Below are positions 23,581 through 34,420 of a stretch of 64,000 nucleotides of DNA, in pieces. Made by a program: the position numbers and the translations under genes. Every line of letters begins with the position of its first letter. Within the stretch, counting starts at the first letter, position 1. Under the pieces are notes generated by a model, which saw nothing but the letters and a program-made list of their open reading frames with translations, did no database searches and was not told the origin of the DNA. The stretch spans positions 367,860,067-367,924,066 of the forward strand of contig OY728157.1 of the NCBI GenBank assembly GCA_963277665.1, in the 5' to 3' direction. The stretch is from Viscum album (taxonomy: Eukaryota > Streptophyta > Magnoliopsida > Santalales > Viscaceae).

Positions 23581-24393
23581 AATCTATTGTTGATTATGGA
23601 AAATTGAAGATTTGAATGTCATTTAATGTGTTTCATCATTTGTTAGTTTGGGAACTTTATTGATGATCATGATGATCATGAGGAGAATGGATGCTTCCAT
23701 GGATAGGGGATTGGTGGTTTTTTCTGGATTATTGATCACATTATCTCTTGTAGATCAGGTGATGGATGGTCAGGAGTATGACCCTATGTGAGGTTTGATA
23801 AAGGAACAACTAGTAAAATATGACCAGATACGTGGGGTTTATTTGGAATGTGATGATGTGATTATAGTAAATAGGAGGGATTTAGTATCTGATTCCCTTA
23901 GGGAATAATTTATGATATGATTCTATGACTTTATGTTGGTGGTACACCCTAGTGTTACAATGATGTATCATGACTTCTGGATGTAGTTCATGATTTCAAA
24001 GATAAATCGGGACACTTTTAGATTTCATTCCTGATGCCTTACCTTCCATAGGGTTAGGATTTAATACTATCATCATAGTTTTTTTATCTAACTAATTATT
24101 ATTCCATTATATATCTAATAAGGTATTATAATGGAATTATTTTATGGGAATACCCATGACCCCATGGAGACATGGCGTTGTTCGTGTTTTTATTGATTAG
24201 ATAAAAAAAATTATCATTTCTCACTGATCCATGAGAATCATGTAGAAAAAAATCTTGGAAAGGTTTATATACATAATATCATATAATTTGATAGAGTTAC
24301 TGTAAGCTTTGAATCCAACAATGAAACACATCATACATCATAATTTTTTAAGGATATAAAAAATTTCTTTGGAACCCTTTCAAGGTTGATCAA
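23581..24393 (+). pseudogene. Residual RNase H end, linker, integrase zinc finger and partial integrase core of element C
   Basis: A short match to the end of RNase H (NVI then a VSLGTL stretch) follows the RT thumb directly, so the catalytic RNase H core appears deleted. The linker LITLSLVDQVMDGQEYDPM and RRDLVSDSLRE lead into HPSVTMMYHDFW, the H2C2-type zinc finger start. The core reads FMGIPMTPWRHGVVRVFID, with the first catalytic aspartate position now NYF, then SNNETHHTS and FFKDIKNFFGTLSRL. The SDRD box has become SNNE. The homology ends at base 24393, where element A starts. Confidence 0.65.
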
Positions 24394-27094
24394 TGTAATG
24401 TCCCAGACCTGGATGCCATTAAAAGGTTCCCAAAGACAAGTTGGCCACATGGCCTCTTGTGCATACCTCAAATTTAAAGAGGCTATGGAATAGCTATGAA
24501 GTCTTAGGTGTGTCAGTGAGTAGACTATTCCCTCAAAACAAGAGTGTAACACATTGGAAATGTAATATCTATCAAGTAGTGTATGTTTTAAATCAATCAA
24601 ACAATATATGAACATCAGAAATGGTTATAGTAAAAAAATACTAGAAGATATATAATCAACAAAATATGAGGATATATGTTAAATGTTTCTAATAAATCAC
24701 CCAAAATATATATACATTGAAGATGCACAATACATGTAATAAATGTAAATAAGTACAAAAGAATCCATCTAGGATTAGGAGAATCACATAAGCCCCATAC
24801 TCCCCTACTCCAATACAGTAATCAACATCATATAGTAGGTCAAATTACCTTATTAATACCTAAAAACACATTTCCTTTTCAGGTATCCAATGATGACCTG
24901 AACATTGTTCGAGAAATAATCCTAATCGATAACCATGAAAGGTGTAGTTTCATTCATTTAGTTAGTATATAATAGTCACCGTGTGAATGATATACTATAA
25001 TATTAAATGGAAGTACTAAAGGTAAACATACCATACATATAGTTTATCATTTATATCTAATTAATTTAATGATTAAATTCCATTTAGTTAGTATGTCTCA
25101 AGACCCAGAATGTATATTGGCACCCCTCGTGATGATATGATCAAGGATTCATAAACAGAACATCGATAAAGTGCAAGAAAAAGTCTGAATACAAGATTAT
25201 GATTTGTCTTGGAAAATTAATCTTTTTATTGATTTCATTCTTAATAAATTTAATCCCCATCCCATTCTTGTAATTCCTAATTTTGAATCTATGTATTGGT
25301 CCAAGAATAATATAAACCAACACCCTATAGGCCCATCAATGGAGAACCTCTCAAGAACCCAGTTATTTCTCAAGGATTGTTGTAACATCTCATAAACTCA
25401 TGTCCATCTTTGGTGGTCCACTAAGGGATCCCATATACCACCCATGGCATATATTATCAATTCTATATGATCAGCTCCTTTTCATTCCGAATTGGGAATC
25501 CAAGAATCACATAGCATAAATTATTCATCCCCTTTGAGTATTTCGTAGGAAATATATATAGATAATCTAAGTGCCAGTAGGGAATAAGAAAGGTCAAATA
25601 CAAATATGTCTATCTAAGGAATTCAGAATTCAAATCCATGTGTCACCCAATGAATATAAGAATTTAATCAAATACATTTAATTATTTCCATTTAATCAAT
25701 TCCATTTAAACATGTCAAGGAAATCACCAAGAACATTCTATTCAAACATCACCTCAAATGGAAACTCAAGGCATTGGCCAAGGATAGAAGGATTATCCAT
25801 TAAAAAATAACCTAGGAAATCCATTATAAGGTATAATCAAAATTCCAAAATCTATTACATAACCAAGTTCATGGGCATGATCATCCATCCATCCATATCA
25901 ATCAACTAAATTCCATTTTGAATTAAAATTCACAATTCAATTCACAATTCAATTTACAATTTAAGTAATTAATGGAAAAAAACTCAATTCCCAATTGGTA
26001 TTTTAATTTTAGACATCCCTTCGAAAGGGGGAAATGGAACACCTAAAATTATACATATTTAATCCACCAACGGTGGTCAAACTAATTAAGAATACCACCA
26101 AAGGGGTTGTTCCATTCAAGGTTCTTAACAGTTCAACATTAATCAACATGCTTAATTAATTAAATAGGATATACCATTCAATTCAATTAAATTATTAAAA
26201 TTCATTTAAATCCATTTCACATGAATTGGGAACACAACACAATGATATATATAAAAACATTTCATTAAAAAGAAAACCACATTACCACCTACCATGTATT
26301 CCTTGTGTGTATCTTTTCTTGTATCGTCTCTGGATTTGACTCAGATAAGAAGTAAACTGAAGAACGTATAAAGAAAATAATAACATGGAAACATTTAATG
26401 CACCTAAGTAGCTTAATTTATATCAATACAAATGAATAAACTCAAAAAAGGAATTGATAAATCATTGGCGTGGATCAAATGAGACTGATGATGCTTAATT
26501 CAGATATTATATGGAGACGATCTCTTTATTCGATGAATAGTCACCGAAAAACCATCTTAATAGAAAAAGACTATGAAACATGATAATGGGTGGAAAATTA
26601 TGTTATAAACAATGTTTATGTGTGGGTAAAATCATAATTTCCCCCAAAAGTGTGAATCATTATGTATGGTCGCATGGTTTGAAACATTTGGTGCTAATCG
26701 TGAACGGTGTGTCGTTGGAAGGGGATACATCACATGGTTTGTGCGCATAGTTTGAATAATCATGAAAAGATCATATATAAAAATTGTAAAATGGATTCGG
26801 GGTTGTACACACAAATCTCATGGTTTTCTTAAATCGTGGGGCTGGTAGACTAACTTTGTCTAGTCTCGAATGGTTTAAACTAACCATGTGGCTTGCCCCA
26901 CATGGTTTCCACTAACCAGGCGCCCTTCCCATTGTTACCAAAATTTTCCATTCTAGGATCCAAAAAAGGACTGTAATCCTCTAATACCACTGTGACCTCA
27001 AAGGTAAACCATATTAGACCACATTTATACATTTCAACTATGAATTGATGGAAGGTAAAGGATTTATACCTCAAAGAAGAACTGGGGTCTTACA
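24394..27094 (-). mobile_element. 3' LTR of element A (left copy), 2,701 bp
   Basis: On + it begins TGTAATGTCCCAGACC and ends GGGGTCTTACA, next to the polypurine tract. Alignable with 32562 onward: GTTGGCCACATGGCCTC, ATAGTAGGTCA and TACAATACATGTAA-type blocks occur in both in the same order. A TA-rich promoter candidate on the - strand lies at 26771-26780. Confidence 0.75.
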
Positions 27095-27110
27095 AACATT
27101 CCCCTTTAAT
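27095..27110 (-). other. Polypurine tract of element A
   Basis: On the - strand ATTAAAGGGGAATGTT abuts the TGT end of the 3' LTR, the position where plus-strand DNA synthesis is primed. Confidence 0.65.
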
Positions 27111-27129
27111 GCAATTCATCCCTGAATTT

Positions 27130-28460
27130 CTAGCTCAAGGGTGGTAAAGAATGCCTACAATTAATTCTGACTAATACGATCATACATTGGCAACCCACCC
27201 CTATGTCTCATCCTATACATTTTCATGATCCCATCGAAATTGCACTAGATGAACTGACCAGCCTCGGAGAGCCTTCATGCTATGACCCACAATACATATC
27301 AGATGATCCTAAAAGGTTGTATCTACCTATAACGCATCCTACTTGGGATAAAAACATGACATGAGTACAAATGATAGAGAAACACCTAACATATAAAGTA
27401 TATGTTGTGTATCAATTGATACATCTATGGAAATGTCAACTAACAGGCTACCAACCTCACTCTCTCCAGAATATCGAATGGCCTAATACATGGGGGTAAA
27501 TGTTTACAAAGTCTCCTAGTTCATCTATGTCCCCGAATAAGTGAAACATGTAAAAAGACCTGATTCCTGACCTCAAACTCTAGGGGTTATATGTGGTGAT
27601 CAGAATAGAATTACTGATGAGATTGTGTTGTATCCATCTTCTTTTAATCAAATTCACCCGATTTTTGGTTTCCTAAAAAAGATTAGATCCAAGAATAACT
27701 TGCTCTCTTGCCTTTAAAAATAATGGGGAATGGAATGGAAAATCATAAAAACCCTTATAAGGTTCCATCTTAATTATATCCTAAAATATATTTATGCAGG
27801 CACATTTAACCATGGGTATATTCATTCCCAAGATCCCCTAAAATATTGGATTAATGCTCATAGCATGTCCTAAAGCACCTGAATCTTGTGATTTGACTAT
27901 AAATTGGTTTGTGGGGTGGTATTATTGTCTTAGAAGAACATGTGAACCTAACTACCTTTGCATCCCTTTCTAGAATCGTGATGTAACATAGTTTTCCTTT
28001 TTTGAAATAATGGTATATAAAACCCTGTGATGTTTTATTATCTCAAAAATATAAAACCATCTATGAACATCAACAATGGAGGTTTCCTTGATTGACATGA
28101 AATGGAAAAACATCGTGATCCTATGAACAAAAACCCATAAAACATCATTACTCTAAGGAAACAATGGTAAAACATTCATGAAATCCATCGCAACGTTGTT
28201 CCATTCCCACAAGGGGATGGGTTTATTAAATAAAAGTTTCACTAATCGTTGGTTTTCCAACTTCACCTATCAAAATAATGATCATCTCATGAAACACTAT
28301 CAGCATCTATTTTCATACCATGCCACAAGTAATGGAAATGTAAATCCCAAAACATATTACTGATTCTAGGGTGCACTACCCAAGATGAAGCATGAAAATA
28401 TCACATCACTTCATCACAAATTTCTTCTGAAACTCATATGTGACCGTACACATGGAGAAT
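27130..28460 (-). pseudogene. Integrase and chromodomain of element A, broken
   Basis: From right to left: a zinc-finger start (WVVHPRISNMFWDLHFHYLW), the core with EWNNVAMDFMNVL (first catalytic aspartate kept in MDF, near 28175), VLWVFVHRITMFFHF, later MEPYKGFYDFPFHSPLF near 27725-27775 (the conserved APYEALYGR-type block), and a chromodomain-like end ALRGWSVHLVQFRWDHENV at 27185-27290. Several stops and frame changes separate these blocks. A C-terminal chromodomain is the hallmark of chromoviruses, which target heterochromatin. Confidence 0.7.
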
Positions 28461-28761
28461 TCTATACATGTGAAAATTCCAACCATGAGGAGTGTCCTCA
28501 CATGAAATACACTCCGATATGACTAAGAACTCAATATCTGATTGATTCATCATCCTCAATCTACCAATAAGGGTTGACGTAAATCTAAAGATGATAGAAA
28601 AGTATTCCCCTGAATATCATGCACCTCTGAGTGAATCTCATAAACCAAGTCCATTATTTTCCCCTTTATACTAGCATAAAGAACTACAAGTATATAATTA
28701 ATTATGCCTAGTTCATCAGGAACTTTAATTAATTTACCATGGGTATATGAATGATTGATTT

Positions 28762-29152
28762 CAAAAGACTTTGGGTACTCAATCCACCTTCACTGCTTCA
28801 GATTCAGAAAACATGGTGTAAATATATACATGATTCTATTTTGTGCAATTTATAGCATGAAACACTCTCCAAGTAAATAATGTATCCAACAACGCAATAT
28901 GTGAACATCCATTGCTAAGTCAATATCATTCATCAGATAGTTAATCTCATATAGACTAAACTACCGAGAACCATAGGCTATGACTCAATCTCCCTGCATA
29001 AAGAGTACTCCTTTCCCAATAACTGATGCATCATTGTAAATAGTTTTAATCCTACCTAGATATGTAAAAATATATATTGGTGCAAAATTTAATCACTCTT
29101 TCTGCTTATAAAAGGTTGTCTCCCATGAATTTGACCATAAAAACTTCACAAC
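28762..29152 (-). pseudogene. RNase H domain of element A
   Basis: The reading includes YNDASVIGKGVLFMQGD, VIAYGSR, YEINYLMNDIDLAMDV and WIHYLLGE, which line up with the gypsy RNase H blocks YSDAS..G.G.VLMQ..., IAYASR, NYPTHDLEL and WRHYLxG. The first catalytic aspartate is kept; the glutamate of DLEL is aspartate (DIDL). A few in-frame stops are present. Confidence 0.75.
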
Positions 29153-29219
29153 CTTATTATTCAAGATCATCAATGGAAATTATAATCCTGATCTATTCTG
29201 TATGAAAGTAATTTATCAT

Positions 29220-30110
29220 TCGACTAGACATAAGATATTCTATACCTCACAGATGTTCTTGAGATCCCCTTAGGAAACTATAAGTCTCACCATCATGAGG
29301 TTAATATATACTTCTGTCTCGAAGATAATGTGACCCAAGAAGTGAATTTGATCCATCATGAAGGGGAACTTTGCGAGGTTATCATATAACTAATCCAATC
29401 ATAGTGTAATAAATCTGATCCAAACATGTTTGGAATGGTCATGTAGACTGTGAGAATACACAAATATTTCATCCATGAAAACAACCCCAAATAAATCAAT
29501 ATTAAGATGAAATACTTGGTCCATTAGTTCTATGAATATTGTTGCACATTCATAAGACCGAATGACATAACCAAATTCTCATATAGACCATAACATATAT
29601 GAAATGTTATTCCAGATATGTTTGATGTCCATACATAGGATTAATATTAATTGAATCTCAAATCAATCTTGAGAAAACCCAAGATCCTCAGAGCTGGTTA
29701 AATAGATCATCTATCTACCACAAAGGATACAAATTGCTAACAGTAATTTGGTTCAATTTTTCGTAATATATATTTAGCGTAAGCATATCATTGTCATTTT
29801 TCCTAAAAAATGACTTATGAACCCCACAAAGAAGTTCGAGGTCAGTGAAAACCCATTTCGAAGAGATCATATAGCTACATCATGAGCTCTTTCACCTTAG
29901 CAGAATCCATCCTATAAGGAGGGATGGATGTTAGTGCATCACCTTGAACTATATCGATATATAAATATACATCTATCAGTGAAGGTAATCCTTTAAATTT
30001 ATCCCTAAAAACAGCCCTAACATAATGAACCATTGGAGGGAATTCTGTATAATGTATTCCCTGATCATCTAGATACGAACTCAAAAACATGGATGTCATC
30101 CTACTCGTAC
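29220..30110 (-). pseudogene. Reverse transcriptase of element A, inactivated
   Basis: An open stretch (30099 down to 29875) holds the RT entry region: FRDKFKGLPSLIDVYLYIDI and IPPYRMDSAKVKELM, matching the ...LPGLPP...IDL...APYRMAP.ELKEL pattern. Downstream are CYGLYENLVMSFGLMN and FGVVFMDEIFVYSHSLHDHS at about 29421-29494. The catalytic pair is MDE (29468-29479): first aspartate intact, second changed to glutamate. FMMDQIHFLGHIIFE follows. Stops and frame slips occur throughout, so it is not functional. Confidence 0.8.
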
Positions 30111-30179
30111 CCTGATGATCAGGTCCAAATTGACTCTCTTATATGTCCCATTCACCATTTTTAATAAACTTACCTCTCT

Positions 30180-30340
30180 TTGGTGATGTGAAGGTTACCC
30201 TTCCTTAATTAAAATCAATGAAATAATGAAAGGGACAATCAAGTCCATCTTGAGAATGATGTCAAAACCTATCATATTAAAGATGAAGTGGTCCTAAATG
30301 AAGTGAATCCCTCCAATATCTAGTGGAACTTCCATTAATG
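30180..30340 (-). pseudogene. Protease C-terminus of element A
   Basis: LDIGGIHFI and NMIGFDIILKMDLIV match the end of Ty3/gypsy aspartic protease (IGG..., ...GFDxILGMDWL). It lies just upstream of the RT entry region, as expected. The catalytic DTG/DSG part was not located with confidence between 30340 and 31000, a stretch that should also hold the gag zinc knuckle. Confidence 0.55.
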
Positions 30341-31009
30341 AGGTACAAACTCAATTATAATCCACAACAGTGTTTCTTGTTTTATAACACCATAAAAACA
30401 TTAAAAACCAATCCCAAGGATCTCCTCAACAGAAATAGATATAAAGGTATGTTAACCACCTATATTGATGAGTGGATAATCTAAAGTATATTCTACTAGA
30501 CTATTACCTCTAATAGTAGATGTTATGAGATCTTGTCCTACTGGTTTTGGTTGCACTGTATAAATCTAGAATGTACCATGACCCTATGATACTTTATGGA
30601 TACCCTATGAAGATCGTATATGCTATAAATATAAACAAGGGGTATGGATACACATTCACGATGACTACCTATGATTGATTAGATAGATGACTCTATATTC
30701 TTACTTTATTAGAACCTAATAACCCAACTACTGAACATAGACATAGTTATTATCATGTCTCACATGATTAAATTCAAATCGCTTCGTTTAATAACTAACG
30801 ATGACCCATCTGATCCTAAGATCAACACTCAAAAAGTTTCCTTGAAAAATATTCCCTTGTATTTATTGGCCTACCACACAGGAGGCTCCATGGCTGGCTA
30901 CCTTAGTATGTAATTTAGCTTCTAAAATCACTACATGGAAGCTCCAGCTCCTATTTCCTACAACTGGTCGATGTAGTCCTAGACCTACATTCTGACCATC
31001 CCTAACTCA

Positions 31010-31760
31010 CACCCTAATAACATCTTAGGCTACTCTCTACAAAAAGAGACTGAATCAAAATCACATTTATAGTTGTCATCCAATTCTCTTAGATTTCATT
31101 GATAATACCATCCTCAAATCAGCAATATTTAGATAAATCATCACCCATAAGAATATGTGTGAAGCATTAGAGTCTAGAAAAATAATCCGAGTTATCAATT
31201 AATGATGGAACACCTTACTCTATATGAATTTCCACCTAAGATCTATCATCCCTCAATATCTCGGGATATAAGATATCATATAGTTCTAGGTGAAAATAAA
31301 TCCAATCCCTTTAATGATGATGATCATTCTATGTAATTACACCCCTCCATATCTTGGATGAATCACCCAGAATATATATTGTCAGATTTACCCTTCTCTC
31401 GAGAGGCATATCTAGATGTTCAAAGATAAACAGAATGTCATTTATCCATGACTTTTCATCTTGTAGTCTTCAATCCCCAAAAACCATCGACATATTCCGC
31501 TGCTGCAACTCACTTATCAATTTTCCCATAGTAGAGATAAGTCATCGTTCCCCCTAAATGGTTTTCATGAATAGTATATTTCCTTCACAGAACATTACCT
31601 CATCACCTGTGTTTGGTAAAACTATTAATCCCAAAATTTTCAATACTAGAGGATCAACTGGTAGCCCACGACCCATCACCTTTAGATTTTGGACATCCTC
31701 ACCTTCCTAGTGTACAACTAAAGCTCTCTATGGTGGCATTATACTAAAATTAGAAACAGA
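31010..31760 (-). pseudogene. gag polyprotein remnant of element A
   Basis: Capsid-region blocks are clear on the - strand: KSWINDILFIFEHLDMPLER then RVNLTIYILGDSSKIWRG, followed by LYDILYPEILRDDRS and, farther on, FTHILMGDDLSKYC and FEDGIINEI. These match the plant gypsy gag order (AE.W....IF..L......V..A...L.G.A..WW, then F...Y.P...R....EF..L, then L...L...L....FE.GL...I). Stops interrupt but the frame is mostly kept. From about 31761 to the primer site at 32545 is leader DNA with no motif. Confidence 0.7.
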
Positions 31761-32544
31761 CACCTTATATCAATAACACCATCAATTTTTAAAGATCAAA
31801 ATTGAAAATATTTAAATATTATTGGTACAAAACTTCCTATATATGAAACAAGCCCATATTCCCGCTACACGAGTTAGGACCGGGTGTTGTACAGATCATA
31901 TATATAAAAAAATTACTACCTACTACCTTCTACAAAAGTCTGGTCTCTGTAAAGATATCTAATATTAATAACTCATGTTACCATTTTATTCTCACATTCA
32001 TTTTCCATTTTATTGGTTTTACACTTATATTAAATTCACTTTTAATAGGTTGAACAAAATGGTTCACCAAATTGTGATTTATGAGGGACCATACTCCACA
32101 AGAAAAAATTTATGGAATCTACTAAATTCATATTATAACAAATTCGTGAATACCTATTTATATAGCATGTATATATATCAAGACAACTATATTAATAGTA
32201 TGAAACATGTAATGCATCCTAAATAGCATTGAATAATGATGGGAATTGGATTATTATTGAGTTCCAAAGATGATGTGTGAGAAGAATACTCTTATCTCAT
32301 CATATTTCAACAAAATAGAACCATAAATAATTTTAATAATAATATAATAAAAAAATCCATCACCCAATTGTGGAATAAAATAAACCGTATTAGTTGAAAT
32401 ACAGGAAAGATAAATTTAATTTGAAGAAATTTGACTTTTTCCCTATATGGAGACTAGATATAGTTGGGCACACCGTATTACCAAATAATTATCCATTCTT
32501 ATAAAAATATATTATTTCAAAATTTTAAATTAAAATAGAACGTA

Positions 32545-32561
32545 ATTCTCTAGTACCACAT
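32545..32561 (-). other. Primer binding site of element A (degraded)
   Basis: On the - strand TGGTACTAGAG lies two bases inside the 5' LTR, against TGGTATCAGAG in the intact tRNA-Met site of element B. It is decayed but correctly placed. Confidence 0.5.
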
Positions 32562-34420
32562 TGTAACATCTTGAAATTGGATGGCACTAATAGTTTTCCC
32601 AAGCCTTGTTGGCCACATGGCCTCATCAGAATCACCCAAAATGCCAAAGGCTACTGACTAGAAGTGAAGACCTGGTTTATTTAATGAGGATACTATGACC
32701 TAATCACAAAAGTGTAATTCCTTAGATATGCAATATTTGATAATTATTAGAATCATTAAATCAATAAGTCAACAAATGTATATAAGGAATAGTTACATCC
32801 AATAATACCCTAAGAAGTATCATTAGAATAAGAGAAAGATACATGTTACATTTCTCTAATAAAGAATCCAAAACAAGTATATACAGTATATGTACAATAC
32901 ATGTAACAAAATTGAAAAAAAAAAGCTAACATCTTGAACGTCAGTTCATTCCCATTCTCCCTTGCTCCAAAGCAGTGATCCAGAACCTATAGTAGGTCAC
33001 ATTCCCTTATCAATACATGAAAATACATAGTCTATTTGGGTAGCCAAAAGGAGTCCTGAACATGATTTGAGACATAATAATTTAATGAAACTGATGCAAC
33101 CTCACACATAATTTAATTCATCTGGGATGTGGTCAGGTTATATTTTTTTATCCCAAACTACAGTGAATACTAAAACATAGTTTAGTGGTTGTGCGATGTT
33201 AATCCCAAAAGCATTTGGATATTCTTCTTTGAACTAAATCATAGAACCCATTGGGGTTAGATTTATTATAAGGTGGTTAAACTTGGGAATAACATATTTT
33301 AATAGTTGTATAGATTAATATAATTAATTAAAAAAGGGCATTTGATCGATTTTATGGTTCATGAAAATAGATGATATAGTTTTTAACTTAGTATGATCCT
33401 AAGGTTTAAGTCGTGATGTAATCAAAGGTCACTGGTAGGATATGGTCAAGAAAACTAGATATATATAATAGATAACTCTTAGATGGCCTGGAGATAGCTG
33501 CAAAATCGATTCATTAAACGTACCATCTAATGGGAAAAAATTCATATCATATTCTACTACAATCAGGTCAGGGTCATTCATTCATAATTTCAATTATCAG
33601 GGTCACGTAAAATAAATTAGTAAACCAATAATATTTAACCTTATTACTATTATTTATTTTTACCAAGATGAGAATTAATGATTTATTAATTTGAAACACA
33701 CCTAAAAATGATCCCTACCCTTTGTGTTTTCAGTGCTTATGGTATAATCGATTAAAAACATTGATAACAGATTGAAAACATGATTAATATACTAATAAAA
33801 ATAGAGATTAAGAAATTGAAGAAAATCAAAGGATTGAGATATATCAATTAACTAACATGAATTCAAGAAAAAATAAATGTAATCCTTGAATCATTCACAA
33901 TTATAATCAAATACATACTTGAAATAAGAACAATAATAAACACGACATAGATTTTTCATAGATTGATAATTGAGTTGAAGAACACATGTTGTACAATGTT
34001 GGAAATGAATAAAGGATCCTGAAAACAACACAAATGAATTAAAGTGGTTTGAATATATTTAAAAAATAATTTTAATTCATGAAAAATGAGTTTAGGGAGA
34101 TAGGGTGGAAGAAAATTGAGGTAGAAGATTCAGATAAATAGGATAAATTCAAAAAGAAACTTTCCCTTTTTTGGTCTTCTATGGACCTATTATAGGTAAA
34201 TAGTTGGGATATTAAGTGATGTGTAATGGATATTCACATCATGTAATTTGGATAAAATATTTTCTATTATTTTTTTCAATTTTAATGAATTCATGTGGAT
34301 ATCAGCTGAAATCAACCATATTTTTATATTGACTCCTTCCATGACATGTAACTTATTAGCATGATGTATATCTTCCTTTGGTCTAGATATTCAATGTGGG
34401 AATTGGGTTCAATTGTTACA
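32562..34420 (-). mobile_element. 5' LTR of element A (right copy), outer end uncertain
   Basis: On + it begins TGTAACATCTTG and aligns well with the left LTR to about 33085, with shared GTTGGCCACATGGCCTC, ACAATACATGTAA and CCTGAACAT blocks at a constant offset near 8,160. Farther on, alignment is weak and seems to shift to an offset near 7,415, implying a ~750-bp loss. A C-rich leader on the - strand (about 34080-34160) and a TATA-like CCTATAATAGG near 34185 fit an LTR promoter. The end at 34420 (GGGTTCAATTGTTACA) is tentative. Confidence 0.5.

Larger units (their letters stand above)
17842..24393 (+). mobile_element. Element C: old Ty3/gypsy chromovirus-like element, 5' portion, interrupted by element A
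   Basis: The order on + is a 2.6-kb LTR, a degraded tRNA-Met primer site, a gag fragment, protease end, RT, residual RNase H, integrase zinc finger and integrase core. The core reading stops exactly where the TGT of element A begins at 24394. Every domain has several in-frame stops and frameshifts, and CpG is almost absent. The integrase reaches roughly the middle of its DDE core, so the C-terminal part, any chromodomain and the 3' LTR must lie beyond element A or be lost. The order gag-PR-RT-RH-IN is that of Ty3/gypsy; assignment to Del/Tekay rests on similarity to elements A and B. Confidence 0.7.
24394..34420 (-). mobile_element. Element A: complete-layout Ty3/gypsy chromovirus, decayed, nested in element C
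   Basis: Two homologous LTRs (24394-27094 and from 32562) flank a ~5.5-kb internal region carrying, on the - strand, gag, protease end, RT, RNase H, integrase and chromodomain in Ty3/gypsy order, with a polypurine tract and a degraded primer site at the right places. CpG is nearly absent and stops are frequent in every domain, so it is inactive and old. The internal edge of the right LTR is firm, but its outer end is not: weak candidates are near 34420 and near 35249, and the first is used here. It interrupts element C's integrase. Confidence 0.75.

Noticed and set aside
31090..31190. Aspartic protease active site (a DSNASHIF reading) in element A
   Set aside because: Another frame of the same bases gives FTHILMGDDLSKYC and FEDGIINEI, a much better match to the second half of gag and in the right order after the capsid block.
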